From positions 1 through 28,251 of IMG/VR virus record IMGVR_UViG_3300032222_000097: a stretch of DNA of 28,251 bases; one strand, 5' to 3'. Of this stretch, positions 16,047-22,117 are shown in pieces; position 1 is the stretch's first letter; each line of letters starts with the position of its first letter. Under the pieces are notes generated by a model, which saw only the letters and a list, made by a program, of their open reading frames with translations, ran no database searches and was not told the DNA's origin. The stretch comes from a virus. A program made the position numbers and the translations under genes.

Positions 16047-16144
16047 AAGCGTTCTATAATAGCGATTAAAGTGCCAAGTGCTAATGCCGTAATCATAATA
16101 GCATTGAATAGGTGTAATGCGATGTTTTTTATTATGTTTTTCAT
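16043..16144 (-). CDS. Small hydrophobic membrane peptide, 33 aa
   Basis: ATG at 16144 lies 11 bases after the -7 box of a strong promoter and has the same start context (CATCAAATATGAAA) seen at other promoters here. The 33-residue product is basic at its N-terminus (MKNIIKNIALH) and then forms one membrane helix (NAIMITALALGTLIAIIE). Its stop overlaps the start of the next gene (ATGA). It could be a membrane toxin-like, superinfection-exclusion or holin/antiholin-type peptide; none of these can be proven. It is too short for usual gene calling, and a longer frame over the same bases would need a GTG inside the promoter. Confidence 0.65.
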   Translation of the reverse strand: MKNIIKNIALHLFNAIMITALALGTLIAIIERL

Positions 16145-16155
16145 ATTTGATGGAG

Positions 16156-16186
16156 CAAATATACACTTATATTTTATATTTACAAA
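16156..16186 (-). promoter_or_regulatory. Bacteroidota-type promoter for the post-terminase mini-operon
   Basis: On the minus strand TTTG (-33) is followed after 19 bases by TATATTTG (-7), a full match to the Bacteroidota consensus. The start ATG of the 33-residue ORF lies 11 bases past the -7 box, so the transcript would be nearly leaderless. Confidence 0.85.
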
Positions 16187-16204
16187 ACAAATATACAAAT
16201 ATTT

Positions 16205-17374
16205 TTATCTGATTGAATATTTGCCATAGTTAGGGCGGTTAAATGAATTGAATATTGCATACCTGGAAGCATCAATGCCGTGGTTAAAAGCATCCACTGG
16301 CCTATTGGTTGCCTTGCCATCCTTGTCCTGAATGTACTTATAGTTTCTGAACTCCTTAATCAAATTGGTTGATCGTGTAGTAATATGTATCTTATATCTT
16401 CGCATCATATCAATGCCAATATTTATACTGTCTGGGCCTTTAGCAGTGGGCTTTACATTAAACCCAAAGGAATGAATCTCATTGATTGACTTCGGTTCAC
16501 TTGAATCAGCAAAAATGTTTACACGCCTATCTATGTTTAAAGACCTCATCACATCCACAATATCCTTGTTTGTCATTCCGTTCTGGTATATATGCTCATC
16601 CAAATAAATCTTGTCATCATAAAGATAAACAGAAACCAGGGCCGTTGGATCTTGAGTATACCCAAAGTCTAAACCATAAGCAATAAATCGAGCTTCTTGA
16701 GGGATATTGCCAATCTCCTCATAATTAAATACCAATAGTTTAGATTGGGCCTTTTGTCCAAGCCCATATATACGCCAGTATGTTTCATCCACTTCCTTAA
16801 GCCGTTCAATCTCTGCCACCAGGTTAGAATCAAGGAATGGATTATCTTTATATGTGGTTACAAAGAACTCGGCATCTGGCCTTGTGATGATATTATCATA
16901 AAGCCAATGATATTCCTCTGATGGATTAAAGTCAATTATTACCTTGTCCGTTGTTCTTATGTTTAATTGGAAGAAATCTTCCCATTTCAACTCGTTGCCC
17001 TCATTGACAAACAGTAAGTGTCTTTTGCGACCACGAATTTTTTGTGGTTCATCTAAACTGACAAACTCAATCACATTGGAATTTAGGTGGTATTCGTTTA
17101 CAGACTTATAGTGATCCTCTTCGTTATATAAATCATATTTGCGAAGTAACTCAAAAAAGTCCCTCATCACTGATCCACGAAGTGCTGGGCCGTGTTTCCT
17201 TACTATTGAAATTATTTTGTTCTGATTGGATAAGCAATACTTGAATATAATCCAAATAAGAATATTGTAAGTCTTCCCAGAACGAGTACCCCCTTGCTCG
17301 ACTGTAAAACGCTTGGTGCTTTGCTCTAAATGGGCAAATACACAATTACTCTTCAAGTTTATTGATGACCTCAA
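16205..17374 (-). CDS. terL: Terminase large subunit
   Basis: A 389-residue packaging motor. Residues 28-35 are the Walker A loop (GGTRSGKT), 118-128 hold the Walker B strand and catalytic acid (RHLLFVNEGNE), and the C-terminal nuclease has its acidic residues at D236 (GLDFGY), D290 (FADSS) and D361/D368 (DAFNHGIDASRY). It cuts concatemers and drives DNA into the procapsid through the portal. The frame has no ATG before the Walker A region; TTG at 17374 or 17356 is the probable start, overlapping the TerS stop by 11-29 bases, which suggests translation coupled to TerS. Length is near the low end of the family. Confidence 0.95.
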   Translation of the reverse strand: MRSSINLKSNCVFAHLEQSTKRFTVEQGGTRSGKTYNILIWIIFKYCLSNQNKIISIVRKHGPALRGSVMRDFFELLRKYDLYNEEDHYKSVNEYHLNSNVIEFVSLDEPQKIRGRKRHLLFVNEGNELKWEDFFQLNIRTTDKVIIDFNPSEEYHWLYDNIITRPDAEFFVTTYKDNPFLDSNLVAEIERLKEVDETYWRIYGLGQKAQSKLLVFNYEEIGNIPQEARFIAYGLDFGYTQDPTALVSVYLYDDKIYLDEHIYQNGMTNKDIVDVMRSLNIDRRVNIFADSSEPKSINEIHSFGFNVKPTAKGPDSINIGIDMMRRYKIHITTRSTNLIKEFRNYKYIQDKDGKATNRPVDAFNHGIDASRYAIFNSFNRPNYGKYSIR

Positions 17375-17705
17375 TGTTTATGTCTAAAGCTTTGCCGTTC
17401 ATTCCCGTAATCTCCTTGCGTTCAATATAGCCTCTATCCTTGCCTTTTGTTTTAAGCATAAAGATAATAGCCGTTGGATTGCCATCTCTGATAAGCTCAT
17501 ATAGTTTTGATTCAGTAAAATCTAAAACAAGGTTTTGAATCTCTTGAACTTTATCTGCAAACTCTGGATCATCACGCATCCATTTATATGGAGTTGTTCT
17601 ATCCATATTCAACTTTTTAGTTGCCTGGCTTATTATTCCAAGGTGCTTCTCTAAAACTTCAAGAAAAGCTTCCTTTTTAGACTGTAGATTTTGTTGAATA
17701 TTCAT
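17346..17705 (-). CDS. terS: Terminase small subunit
   Basis: A 119-residue protein with an N-terminal helix-turn-helix (residues about 8-45: FLEVLEKHLGIISQATKKLN, then DRTTPYKWMRDDPEF), a helical oligomerisation region with LVLDFTESKLYELIRDGNPT, and a segment KTKGKDRGYIERKEI typical of TerS proteins that hand over to TerL. It recognises the packaging site and regulates TerL. It starts in ATGA overlap with a small upstream ORF and directly precedes terL. Confidence 0.9.
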   Translation of the reverse strand: MNIQQNLQSKKEAFLEVLEKHLGIISQATKKLNMDRTTPYKWMRDDPEFADKVQEIQNLVLDFTESKLYELIRDGNPTAIIFMLKTKGKDRGYIERKEITGMNGKALDINIEVINKLEE

Positions 17706-17839
17706 TTTAGCTTTATGGTTAATTCAATCCAATAAATAAGGAATGACAAGTTAATTATTACTTCATTTTCCTCATAGTCTAGTATCAATGAAGGCCATAT
17801 ATATATACAAGTATACCACTTGCCTGATTTAATTTTCAT
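17702..17839 (-). CDS. Small protein, 45 aa, unknown
   Basis: ATG at 17839 overlaps the end of the preceding gene by 11 bases, and the stop overlaps the terS start in ATGA, so the ORF bridges the two without a gap. The 45 residues include a Trp-rich, hydrophobic stretch (KWYTCIYIWPSLILDY) and a second one (VIINLSFLIYWIELTIKL), perhaps membrane-associated or a small beta protein. A longer form from an upstream start at 17890 would overlap the neighbour by 60 bases and is less likely. No function is recognised. Confidence 0.55.
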   Translation of the reverse strand: MKIKSGKWYTCIYIWPSLILDYEENEVIINLSFLIYWIELTIKLK

Positions 17840-18074
17840 AAGTTTCTTTGTAGTATTCTTTTGCGTTATTAAATTCACTAATATCTCCAATGCTTAAAGG
17901 TATATTTAATGAGTCGTGTTCTGCGTCTCTATATCCTTGATTATATGCAAAAATTACTTGCTCTTTCTCCATTGCTTTGGCTTTAATAAATAACTCTTTA
18001 AGTGAAATATCCATATCTCGTTTCAACCACTCTTGTCTTAGCCAATCTATTGCGGTTTGTTGTTTATTTCCCAT
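17829..18074 (-). CDS. TAxxW-type small protein, 81 aa (paralogue of the next gene upstream)
   Basis: An 81-residue protein from ATG at 18074. It has the opening QQTAIDWLRQEW, a central KAKAMEKEQVIFAYNQGYRD, and a C-terminus AKEYYKETYEN. The neighbouring 84-residue protein has the same three parts (TAVDWFSNQ, KAKEMEKEQMI, EIYNETYGK), so the two are paralogues. I recall proteins with this AMEKEQ...YY-ETY layout as frequent unknowns in Bacteroidota phages. It overlaps the preceding stop by 11 bases. The longer form starting at 18095 is possible but would overlap more. Confidence 0.7.
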   Translation of the reverse strand: MGNKQQTAIDWLRQEWLKRDMDISLKELFIKAKAMEKEQVIFAYNQGYRDAEHDSLNIPLSIGDISEFNNAKEYYKETYEN

Positions 18075-18318
18075 AGGTTTCGTTGTAAATTTCATCTGCT
18101 ATATTACCTAATGATTGAGTAATTTGATTATAACGATTTCTAAAAACCTCTTGTGCAAATTCAATCATTTGCTCTTTTTCCATTTCTTTAGCTTTATCTG
18201 TAGCAACAAGCATTAATTTATTTAATTGTATTCTATCAAATTTACCTTCTGAATATTGTTCAAATAATTCATAAGATTGATTAGAAAACCAATCTACGGC
18301 AGTCAATTTTTTTTTCAT
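18064..18318 (-). CDS. TAxxW-type small protein, 84 aa (paralogue of the next gene downstream)
   Basis: An 84-residue helical protein: MKKKLTAVDWFSNQSYELFE, then LMLVATDKAKEMEKEQMIEF, then DEIYNETYGK. Its opening, middle and end align with the next gene, which marks a tandem duplication followed by divergence; this copy has extra residues between the first two blocks. It starts in an overlap with the stop of the DUF3310 gene. The function is unknown. The repeated finding of this family in early/middle regions of Bacteroidota phages suggests a conserved but dispensable role, which is an inference from memory. Confidence 0.7.
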   Translation of the reverse strand: MKKKLTAVDWFSNQSYELFEQYSEGKFDRIQLNKLMLVATDKAKEMEKEQMIEFAQEVFRNRYNQITQSLGNIADEIYNETYGK

Positions 18319-18563
18319 AACTCTTTTATTTTTTGTTCATACCATTGAGCCTTCTTTAAATCTTGGTCAATAGGTTGGTTTGGTTTATTGCCTAAACGCA
18401 TTCTATATTTAAAAGCACACATTTGACAGTGCAACTTAAACGCATCTTTGCCCCATATATCAACCATCATTTGCCAGACTTCCTTGTTTAGTGTTTTATA
18501 GTGGTTTGGGTTAATGTAGTCATATACCTCGCCTTGTTCTCTGTTTTGATGAAATGTAGCCAT
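18315..18563 (-). CDS. DUF3310-family protein, 82 aa
   Basis: The 82-residue protein has the DUF3310 layout: YDYINPNHYKTLNKEVWQMM near the start, a central helix with AFKLHCQMCAFKYRMRLGNK, and a final DLKKAQWYEQKIKEL. The family, common in phages, has a conserved INPxHY start and DLKKAxWYxxK end; some members are labelled nucleotide-kinase-like without proof. The gene begins inside a 51-residue ORF in another frame (76-base overlap), so translation may be coupled or shifted. ATG at 18563 is the only candidate in frame before the conserved block. Confidence 0.8.
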   Translation of the reverse strand: MATFHQNREQGEVYDYINPNHYKTLNKEVWQMMVDIWGKDAFKLHCQMCAFKYRMRLGNKPNQPIDQDLKKAQWYEQKIKEL

Positions 18564-18643
18564 TCTGAAAATTTGATTGGGTTAATGTTACGCTCTTGTA
18601 AATAGTCAAGCGTTTGTGTAGTTAGTGGTGTTAATTTTTTCAT
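18488..18643 (-). CDS. Small ORF directly after a promoter, 51 aa
   Basis: ATG at 18643 lies 7 bases after the -7 box of a consensus promoter and carries the CATCAATATGAAA start context used at other promoters in this window. It encodes 51 residues, with LTTQTLDYLQERNINPIKFS and FSEWLHFIKTENKARYM as the more ordered parts. The last 25 codons overlap the start of the DUF3310 gene in another frame. It could be a gene of its own or, by a frameshift, an N-terminal extension of the DUF3310 protein. No family is recognised. Confidence 0.55.
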   Translation of the reverse strand: MKKLTPLTTQTLDYLQERNINPIKFSEWLHFIKTENKARYMTTLTQTTIKH

Positions 18644-18650
18644 ATTGATG

Positions 18651-18682
18651 CAAATATAGTATTTTAGTTTTACAATTTCAAA
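18651..18682 (-). promoter_or_regulatory. Bacteroidota-type promoter upstream of the DUF3310-TerS-TerL operon
   Basis: Minus-strand TTTG, 20 bases, TATATTTG: a full consensus match. It overlaps the last codons of the HNH gene. It can drive the small genes, terS and terL separately from the methyltransferase operon upstream. Confidence 0.8.
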
Positions 18683-18938
18683 TCTTACCTATATCCATTC
18701 GTAGCTTGTGTATTTTTTTTAGGTCTTCTTTGCAATCTGTAATATCACCGTACTCAATATGGCAAGGCCTACAAAGTGCCATCAAATTAAATATATTATC
18801 CTTTGATGTTCTTCCGCCCATTCCCCTGGCTTCAATGTGGTGAATGTCAGTTGCTCTGGCCTCACATACTTCGCAGGGTATGAAGTCCGATGTATCATAC
18901 CCAAAATAATCCAGATATATTTTAGTGTGATTTTTCAT
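18678..18938 (-). CDS. HNH endonuclease
   Basis: An 86-residue protein from ATG at 18938, which overlaps the methyltransferase stop by 17 bases; an earlier start at 18977 would lengthen the overlap. The HNH zinc-finger fold is clear: CEVC, then TDIHHIEARGMGGRTSKDN with the catalytic His pair, FNLMALCRPCH with the second Cys pair and final His. Small HNH proteins near terminase genes can assist DNA cleavage at packaging, as in HK97; a free-standing homing nuclease is the alternative. It is the last gene before the promoter at 18651-18682. Confidence 0.88.
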   Translation of the reverse strand: MKNHTKIYLDYFGYDTSDFIPCEVCEARATDIHHIEARGMGGRTSKDNIFNLMALCRPCHIEYGDITDCKEDLKKIHKLRMDIGKI

Positions 18939-20076
18939 AAGGTTTTCCGTTCTTTTTAATCTTAATGCTTGGATCAAGTTTAATCATTCGGTCAATTATT
19001 ACTTGGCAGTACTTAGGGTCTAATTCCATTCCGTAGCATTTACGATTAAGCTGATGCGATGCTACCATTGTTGAGCCTGAGCCAAGAAAAGCATCATAAA
19101 TTTGTTTTTTATCAGGGTTATCTTTCATTGCCATTTCAATTAATGAAATAGGTTTCATAGTTGGATGAACCGTATTTCTTTCTCTTTTAGTTTGCCATAC
19201 ATCTCCTCTAATTGTTTTCTGCCCACCAAATTTTCCATGATATAAAATAATTTCATGTTGTTTAAAATATTTATCTAAGTGTTGAGCTGGATTTACTTTA
19301 TCCCAAACTATAAATGATTTAACTGGCTTTTGTAAATCATCCATTGCTTTCCTAAATAAATGAGAAAATTGCCAAGAACAACAAACATAAAAAGTATCAG
19401 AATTTACATTTAAAGCATCATAAATAAATTTAGTAAAATCATCATCACTCATTTTATCATTTGCTATTTTATCTCTTTTATCTTTTACTCCCTGATAATC
19501 TATATTGTAAGGTGGGTCGGTAAATACCATTTCTATTTTATTGCCATCCATTAATTTTGCAACCTGGTCGCTATCTGTACTATCACCACACAATAACCTA
19601 TGCTCACCTATATCAAATAAGTCTCCAAGTACAATATCTGTTTGAATCTCATCTGATACATCAAAATCATCTTCAACGGCTTCAAGTTCTTCTTGAGTTG
19701 TAAAGTCTGTCGGTAAATCCATACCCCAATCCTCAAGCAAAGGCAAATCCCATTCGTTTGCAATCATATCCCAGTCCCACTCTCCGTAACCAAGGTTGTC
19801 TTTAATTAAAAATTCCTTTTGCTGATCCTCGCTTAACTCATCGGCTATAATAATAGGCACTTCTTTGTATTTCAATTCCTTTAATGCCTTTAGTCTCATA
19901 TTGCCCGCAAGGACAATCATATCTGAATTAACCACAATAGGCCTATACTCAAGCATTTGGGGTAAGTCCTGGATTGATTTTAAAAGCTTTTGATACTTAT
20001 CCTTGTTTAGCTTACGAGGATTGTTTGGGTTCTCTTTGATTTCCTTGATCGGAATAAGTTTGATTTTTGATTTCAT
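18922..20076 (-). CDS. ParB-like nuclease domain fused to a DNA methyltransferase
   Basis: A 384-residue two-domain protein. Residues 1-100 are a ParB/sulfiredoxin-like domain (IKLIPIKEIKENPNNPRKLN, then LAGNMRLKALKEL). Residues about 140-375 are an amino-methyltransferase of the DNA N6-adenine or N4-cytosine type: DPPYNIDY at 187-194 is the catalytic motif IV, and DAFLGSGSTMVASHQLNRKC at 328-347 with ELDP is the AdoMet-binding motif I. Motif IV before motif I marks the beta class. HPTMKPISLIE between them is typical. No partner restriction enzyme is seen, so it is an orphan methylase that could protect phage DNA from host enzymes. The first 65 bases overlap the end of the small upstream gene. 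Confidence 0.93.
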   Translation of the reverse strand: MKSKIKLIPIKEIKENPNNPRKLNKDKYQKLLKSIQDLPQMLEYRPIVVNSDMIVLAGNMRLKALKELKYKEVPIIIADELSEDQQKEFLIKDNLGYGEWDWDMIANEWDLPLLEDWGMDLPTDFTTQEELEAVEDDFDVSDEIQTDIVLGDLFDIGEHRLLCGDSTDSDQVAKLMDGNKIEMVFTDPPYNIDYQGVKDKRDKIANDKMSDDDFTKFIYDALNVNSDTFYVCCSWQFSHLFRKAMDDLQKPVKSFIVWDKVNPAQHLDKYFKQHEIILYHGKFGGQKTIRGDVWQTKRERNTVHPTMKPISLIEMAMKDNPDKKQIYDAFLGSGSTMVASHQLNRKCYGMELDPKYCQVIIDRMIKLDPSIKIKKNGKPYEKSH

Positions 20077-20212
20077 TATAATAATTTTTTAAAAGTTCCG
20101 CCTCTTCACGATTTTCAAATTGACCAACTATAAGACCATCGTGCCAAACACGAAAGTATTTTTTTGGATCGGGATTAAGGTCATATAAATAACTGATGCT
20201 AATTGATGCCAT
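20012..20212 (-). CDS. Small protein, 66 aa, unknown
   Basis: A 66-residue protein. The first 45 residues look ordered (ISISYLYDLNPDPKKYFRVW, then HDGLIVGQFENREEAELLKN), a small alpha/beta pattern resembling short domains with a conserved W-x-D-G turn. The last 20 residues lie over the start of the methyltransferase in another frame and look unstructured. The ATG overlaps the stop of the preceding gene by 14 bases. No function is recognised. Confidence 0.6.
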   Translation of the reverse strand: MASISISYLYDLNPDPKKYFRVWHDGLIVGQFENREEAELLKNYYNEIKNQTYSDQGNQREPKQSS

Positions 20213-20633
20213 ATTCTTTGTAAATGATTAATAGGTCATTGATCATATCTTGCCAAGCCTTTGGGTTACAAGTGCAAGGTCTATAAAACTTCCTTGATTG
20301 AAAAACACGATTCCATATTGTCGCAATCTCGTCTCCCTCTTGTTTTGTCAAAGTTGTGTTGTTTACTTTTTGAAACTCGGTTAAATAGTTAAATTCATTC
20401 TCGGTTAAGCACAATGGTTGCTTATATCGGAATAACTTATTAAGCTTCTCTTTCCTTTGTTCGCATCCACAGTCTTCCCCAGCTATGAACTTGACAAGTT
20501 TATCAATCCCAGTCGCTTTTGTTACCTTCGCAATCGTGTCCCCCAAACCTAATGATTCTCGTTCTTGCGTTTCTGGACTCTCGATACTCTGAATAATCGT
20601 TTTTTGTTTGTTTTTTAAGTTTTTCTTTTGCAT
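20199..20633 (-). CDS. Conserved Bacteroidota phage protein with CGC and CxC motifs, 144 aa
   Basis: A 144-residue protein. Its conserved part starts near residue 29: GLGDTIAKVTKATGIDKLVK, then CGCEQRKEKLNKLFRYKQPL, then CLTENEFNYL, and a C-terminal RPCTCNPKAW. Cysteines in CGC and CTC pairs may bind metal. I recall this GLGDTI...KATGI...DCGCxxRKExLN pattern from many Bacteroidota phages, where it has no assigned function. The gene overlaps the sigma-like gene upstream by 131 bases, so the first 44 codons are read in two frames. Confidence 0.75.
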   Translation of the reverse strand: MQKKNLKNKQKTIIQSIESPETQERESLGLGDTIAKVTKATGIDKLVKFIAGEDCGCEQRKEKLNKLFRYKQPLCLTENEFNYLTEFQKVNNTTLTKQEGDEIATIWNRVFQSRKFYRPCTCNPKAWQDMINDLLIIYKEYGIN

Positions 20634-21093
20634 TTTTTATTGTGTTAAATATTGAATGTACACCTATTCCAGTGCTTTTAGCGATGTCTCTTAAACTGCA
20701 ACCATTTACAAAGTACAATTCAAGAAGCATTTGCTCATATTCCCCAAACCCTTGTATAATTCGTTTAAGTTTATGTATTAAAACCTGATATTTTTGCTCT
20801 TGATCATCAACTGGCTCAAGCTCATATTCAAAATTGGTGAAGTCCGCACCGTATTCCTTGCGTTTGTGGAAGTCGTAATATAGATTCTGAATCACTTTAA
20901 AGACATAAACCGTATTGATACCCCCAGAATAGTTGACTAACTTCTCAAGGTTGCCTTCTTTTATCTGCAATTCACCTATTTTTAGATACATCTGTTGAAC
21001 AATTTCCTTTGCCGTTGATGAATCAGCACCCAAATAGTTAGCTATTTTGAGCCATTCTTTATGCTTATTGGCAAAGTCTTGAAGTGTCAGCAT
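20503..21093 (-). CDS. Sigma-70-like / HTH transcription factor, 196 aa
   Basis: A 196-residue protein with a layout like a small sigma factor. Residues about 15-90 hold a helical region with SSTAKEIVQQMYLKIGELQI and VYVFKVIQNLYYDFHKRKEY, similar to sigma region 2. Residues about 115-155 hold a region-4-like helix-turn-helix (YEQMLLELYFVNGCSLRDIA, KSTGIGVHSIFNTIKNAKEK). It could redirect host polymerase to phage promoters, or be an HTH regulator only. The last 40 residues lie over the conserved start of the next gene in another frame and are probably not constrained. The start overlaps the VRR-NUC stop by 7 bases. Confidence 0.7.
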   Translation of the reverse strand: MLTLQDFANKHKEWLKIANYLGADSSTAKEIVQQMYLKIGELQIKEGNLEKLVNYSGGINTVYVFKVIQNLYYDFHKRKEYGADFTNFEYELEPVDDQEQKYQVLIHKLKRIIQGFGEYEQMLLELYFVNGCSLRDIAKSTGIGVHSIFNTIKNAKEKLKKQTKNDYSEYRESRNARTRIIRFGGHDCEGNKSDWD

Positions 21094-21434
21094 AGGTATT
21101 CTTTTATTTTAGCCTCAAAGTCTTCAAATGAATAGCAAACAATATACTTAAATCCGTTATCCTCGACATCCTTTTGCCATTCCTTTTGAGTATCTGTTTG
21201 TTTGTTTGGCTTAATTTTCATTTCAATGCACAAACCGTGGTATTGTTCTGTTGGTTTTAGCAATACAAGGTCAGCCACCCCAGACAATACTCCTTCTGCT
21301 TTTAAAAGTTTAGCCGTTATAAGTGAGCGTTTGCCACCATTAGGCACTGCAAATAACAATCGTGCAAGTTTAGGATAGTTAAACCTAAACCATTTGACGC
21401 ACATTATCTGCAATTTGCTTTCCTCGTGTTTCAT
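21087..21434 (-). CDS. VRR-NUC domain nuclease (Holliday junction resolvase-like)
   Basis: A 115-residue single-domain nuclease. Visible features: an N-terminal helix with Glu4/Glu5, FAVPNGGKRSLITAKLLKAE, GVLSGVADLVLL with the catalytic Asp55, and LCIEMKIKPNKQTDTQKEWQ with the Glu71-Met-Lys73 pair of the PD-(D/E)XK fold. Small phage VRR-NUC proteins are thought to resolve branched DNA in replication or recombination. ATG at 21434 is fixed by an ATGA overlap with the small membrane ORF upstream; the frame is open four codons further but that start would ignore the coupling. Confidence 0.88.
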   Translation of the reverse strand: MKHEESKLQIMCVKWFRFNYPKLARLLFAVPNGGKRSLITAKLLKAEGVLSGVADLVLLKPTEQYHGLCIEMKIKPNKQTDTQKEWQKDVEDNGFKYIVCYSFEDFEAKIKEYLC

Positions 21435-21532
21435 AAACTTGCCCAAACAATAAGTGCGAGTAACCCAAGCATTCCAAGTATAAAAAATATGATGGCTTGC
21501 ATTAGTTGGTATTTATCGTCGTCGTTATACAT
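21431..21532 (-). CDS. Small membrane peptide, 33 aa
   Basis: ATG at 21532 overlaps the stop of the preceding gene by 8 bases, and the stop overlaps the VRR-NUC start in ATGA. The 33-residue product is acidic at the N-terminus (MYNDDDKYQLMQ) and then has one clear membrane helix (AIIFFILGMLGLLALIVWA). It exactly fills the gap between two coupled genes, which supports translation. Its role is unknown; candidates are host envelope interaction or exclusion of other phages. Confidence 0.65.
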   Translation of the reverse strand: MYNDDDKYQLMQAIIFFILGMLGLLALIVWASL

Positions 21533-21809
21533 AGCCTAATTCTTTTTTGCGTTTGTCTTGTTCAGTTGTTTGACGATTCACCCAATTTTCGCCCCTTAAA
21601 TCTGGCCTCATTTGTTGTAATTGTCGCCTTGCCCTCGATACTGATTCAAAAGACGGAATGGTTTTGTTCTTCATTGCCTTGAGTAATTCAAGTGCAGTGA
21701 TGTTTTGAGCATTGTAAAGCTTTAAGATTTGATTATAAAGGTAATAATCGCAGTCCCTTGTGTGCTTTTGATACATCAAAATGTCCTCTATTGTTTCGTT
21801 TATTTTCAT
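21525..21809 (-). CDS. Conserved unknown protein, 94 aa
   Basis: A 94-residue protein with a helical first half (INETIEDILMYQKHTRDCDY, YLYNQILKLYNA) and a conserved second half IPSFESVSRARRQLQQMRPD followed by LRGENWVNRQ. The second block is one I recall from many Bacteroidota phage unknowns that lie next to replication genes. The basic helix could bind DNA. The gene follows its own promoter-like site with an 8-base gap to the ATG. Confidence 0.7.
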   Translation of the reverse strand: MKINETIEDILMYQKHTRDCDYYLYNQILKLYNAQNITALELLKAMKNKTIPSFESVSRARRQLQQMRPDLRGENWVNRQTTEQDKRKKELGYV

Positions 21810-21817
21810 ATCTGAAA

Positions 21818-21848
21818 CAAATGTACATTTAAAATTTTAAATTTAAAA
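21818..21848 (-). promoter_or_regulatory. Promoter-like site upstream of the 94-aa gene
   Basis: Minus-strand TACATTTG matches the -7 consensus. Nineteen bases upstream is TTTT where TTTG is expected, so this is weaker than the other promoters. The 65-base gap between genes holds little else. Confidence 0.6.
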
Positions 21849-21874
21849 AGAGTTACTTAAAAAATATTCACAAT

Positions 21875-22117
21875 TTATGTGATTCTGTAGTGTTTAAAGT
21901 ACATTACTTTAAATTCCTCATAGGATAGCATTGAAATAAACTCCATACCACCAGAATAAATACTTGTGTACTCCAGGCCATCGTAGTCAATGTACTTGCC
22001 AAATGAATCTATGTGTATGAATAACCTGGGAGCAATATCACATTCCGACATAACATACCCCTCGTCTTCGTTTTCAAGCTGGGCATCGGTTAGCTGAAAT
22101 ATGTCAAGCTCAAGCAT
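21875..22117 (-). CDS. Unknown 80-aa acidic protein
   Basis: An 80-residue acidic protein with mixed alpha/beta pattern (LELDIFQLTDAQL, then RLFIHIDSFGKYIDYDGLEY, then FISMLSYEEFKVMYFKHYRI). No membrane segment or known motif. It overlaps the metallophosphoesterase stop in TAATG, so it is probably coupled to it. Function not recognised. Confidence 0.65.
   Translation of the reverse strand: MLELDIFQLTDAQLENEDEGYVMSECDIAPRLFIHIDSFGKYIDYDGLEYTSIYSGGMEFISMLSYEEFKVMYFKHYRIT

Noticed and set aside
16047-16166. N-terminal extension of the 83-residue protein from a GTG at 16166
   Set aside because: That GTG lies inside the -7 region of the promoter, so the transcript would not include it; the ATG at 16046 is coupled to the upstream ORF.
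18678-18938. HNH gene as a selfish homing endonuclease inserted in an operon
   Set aside because: It overlaps its neighbour by 17 bases with coupled translation and lies in the terminase region, so a packaging-related nuclease is at least as likely; no disrupted gene is seen beside it.
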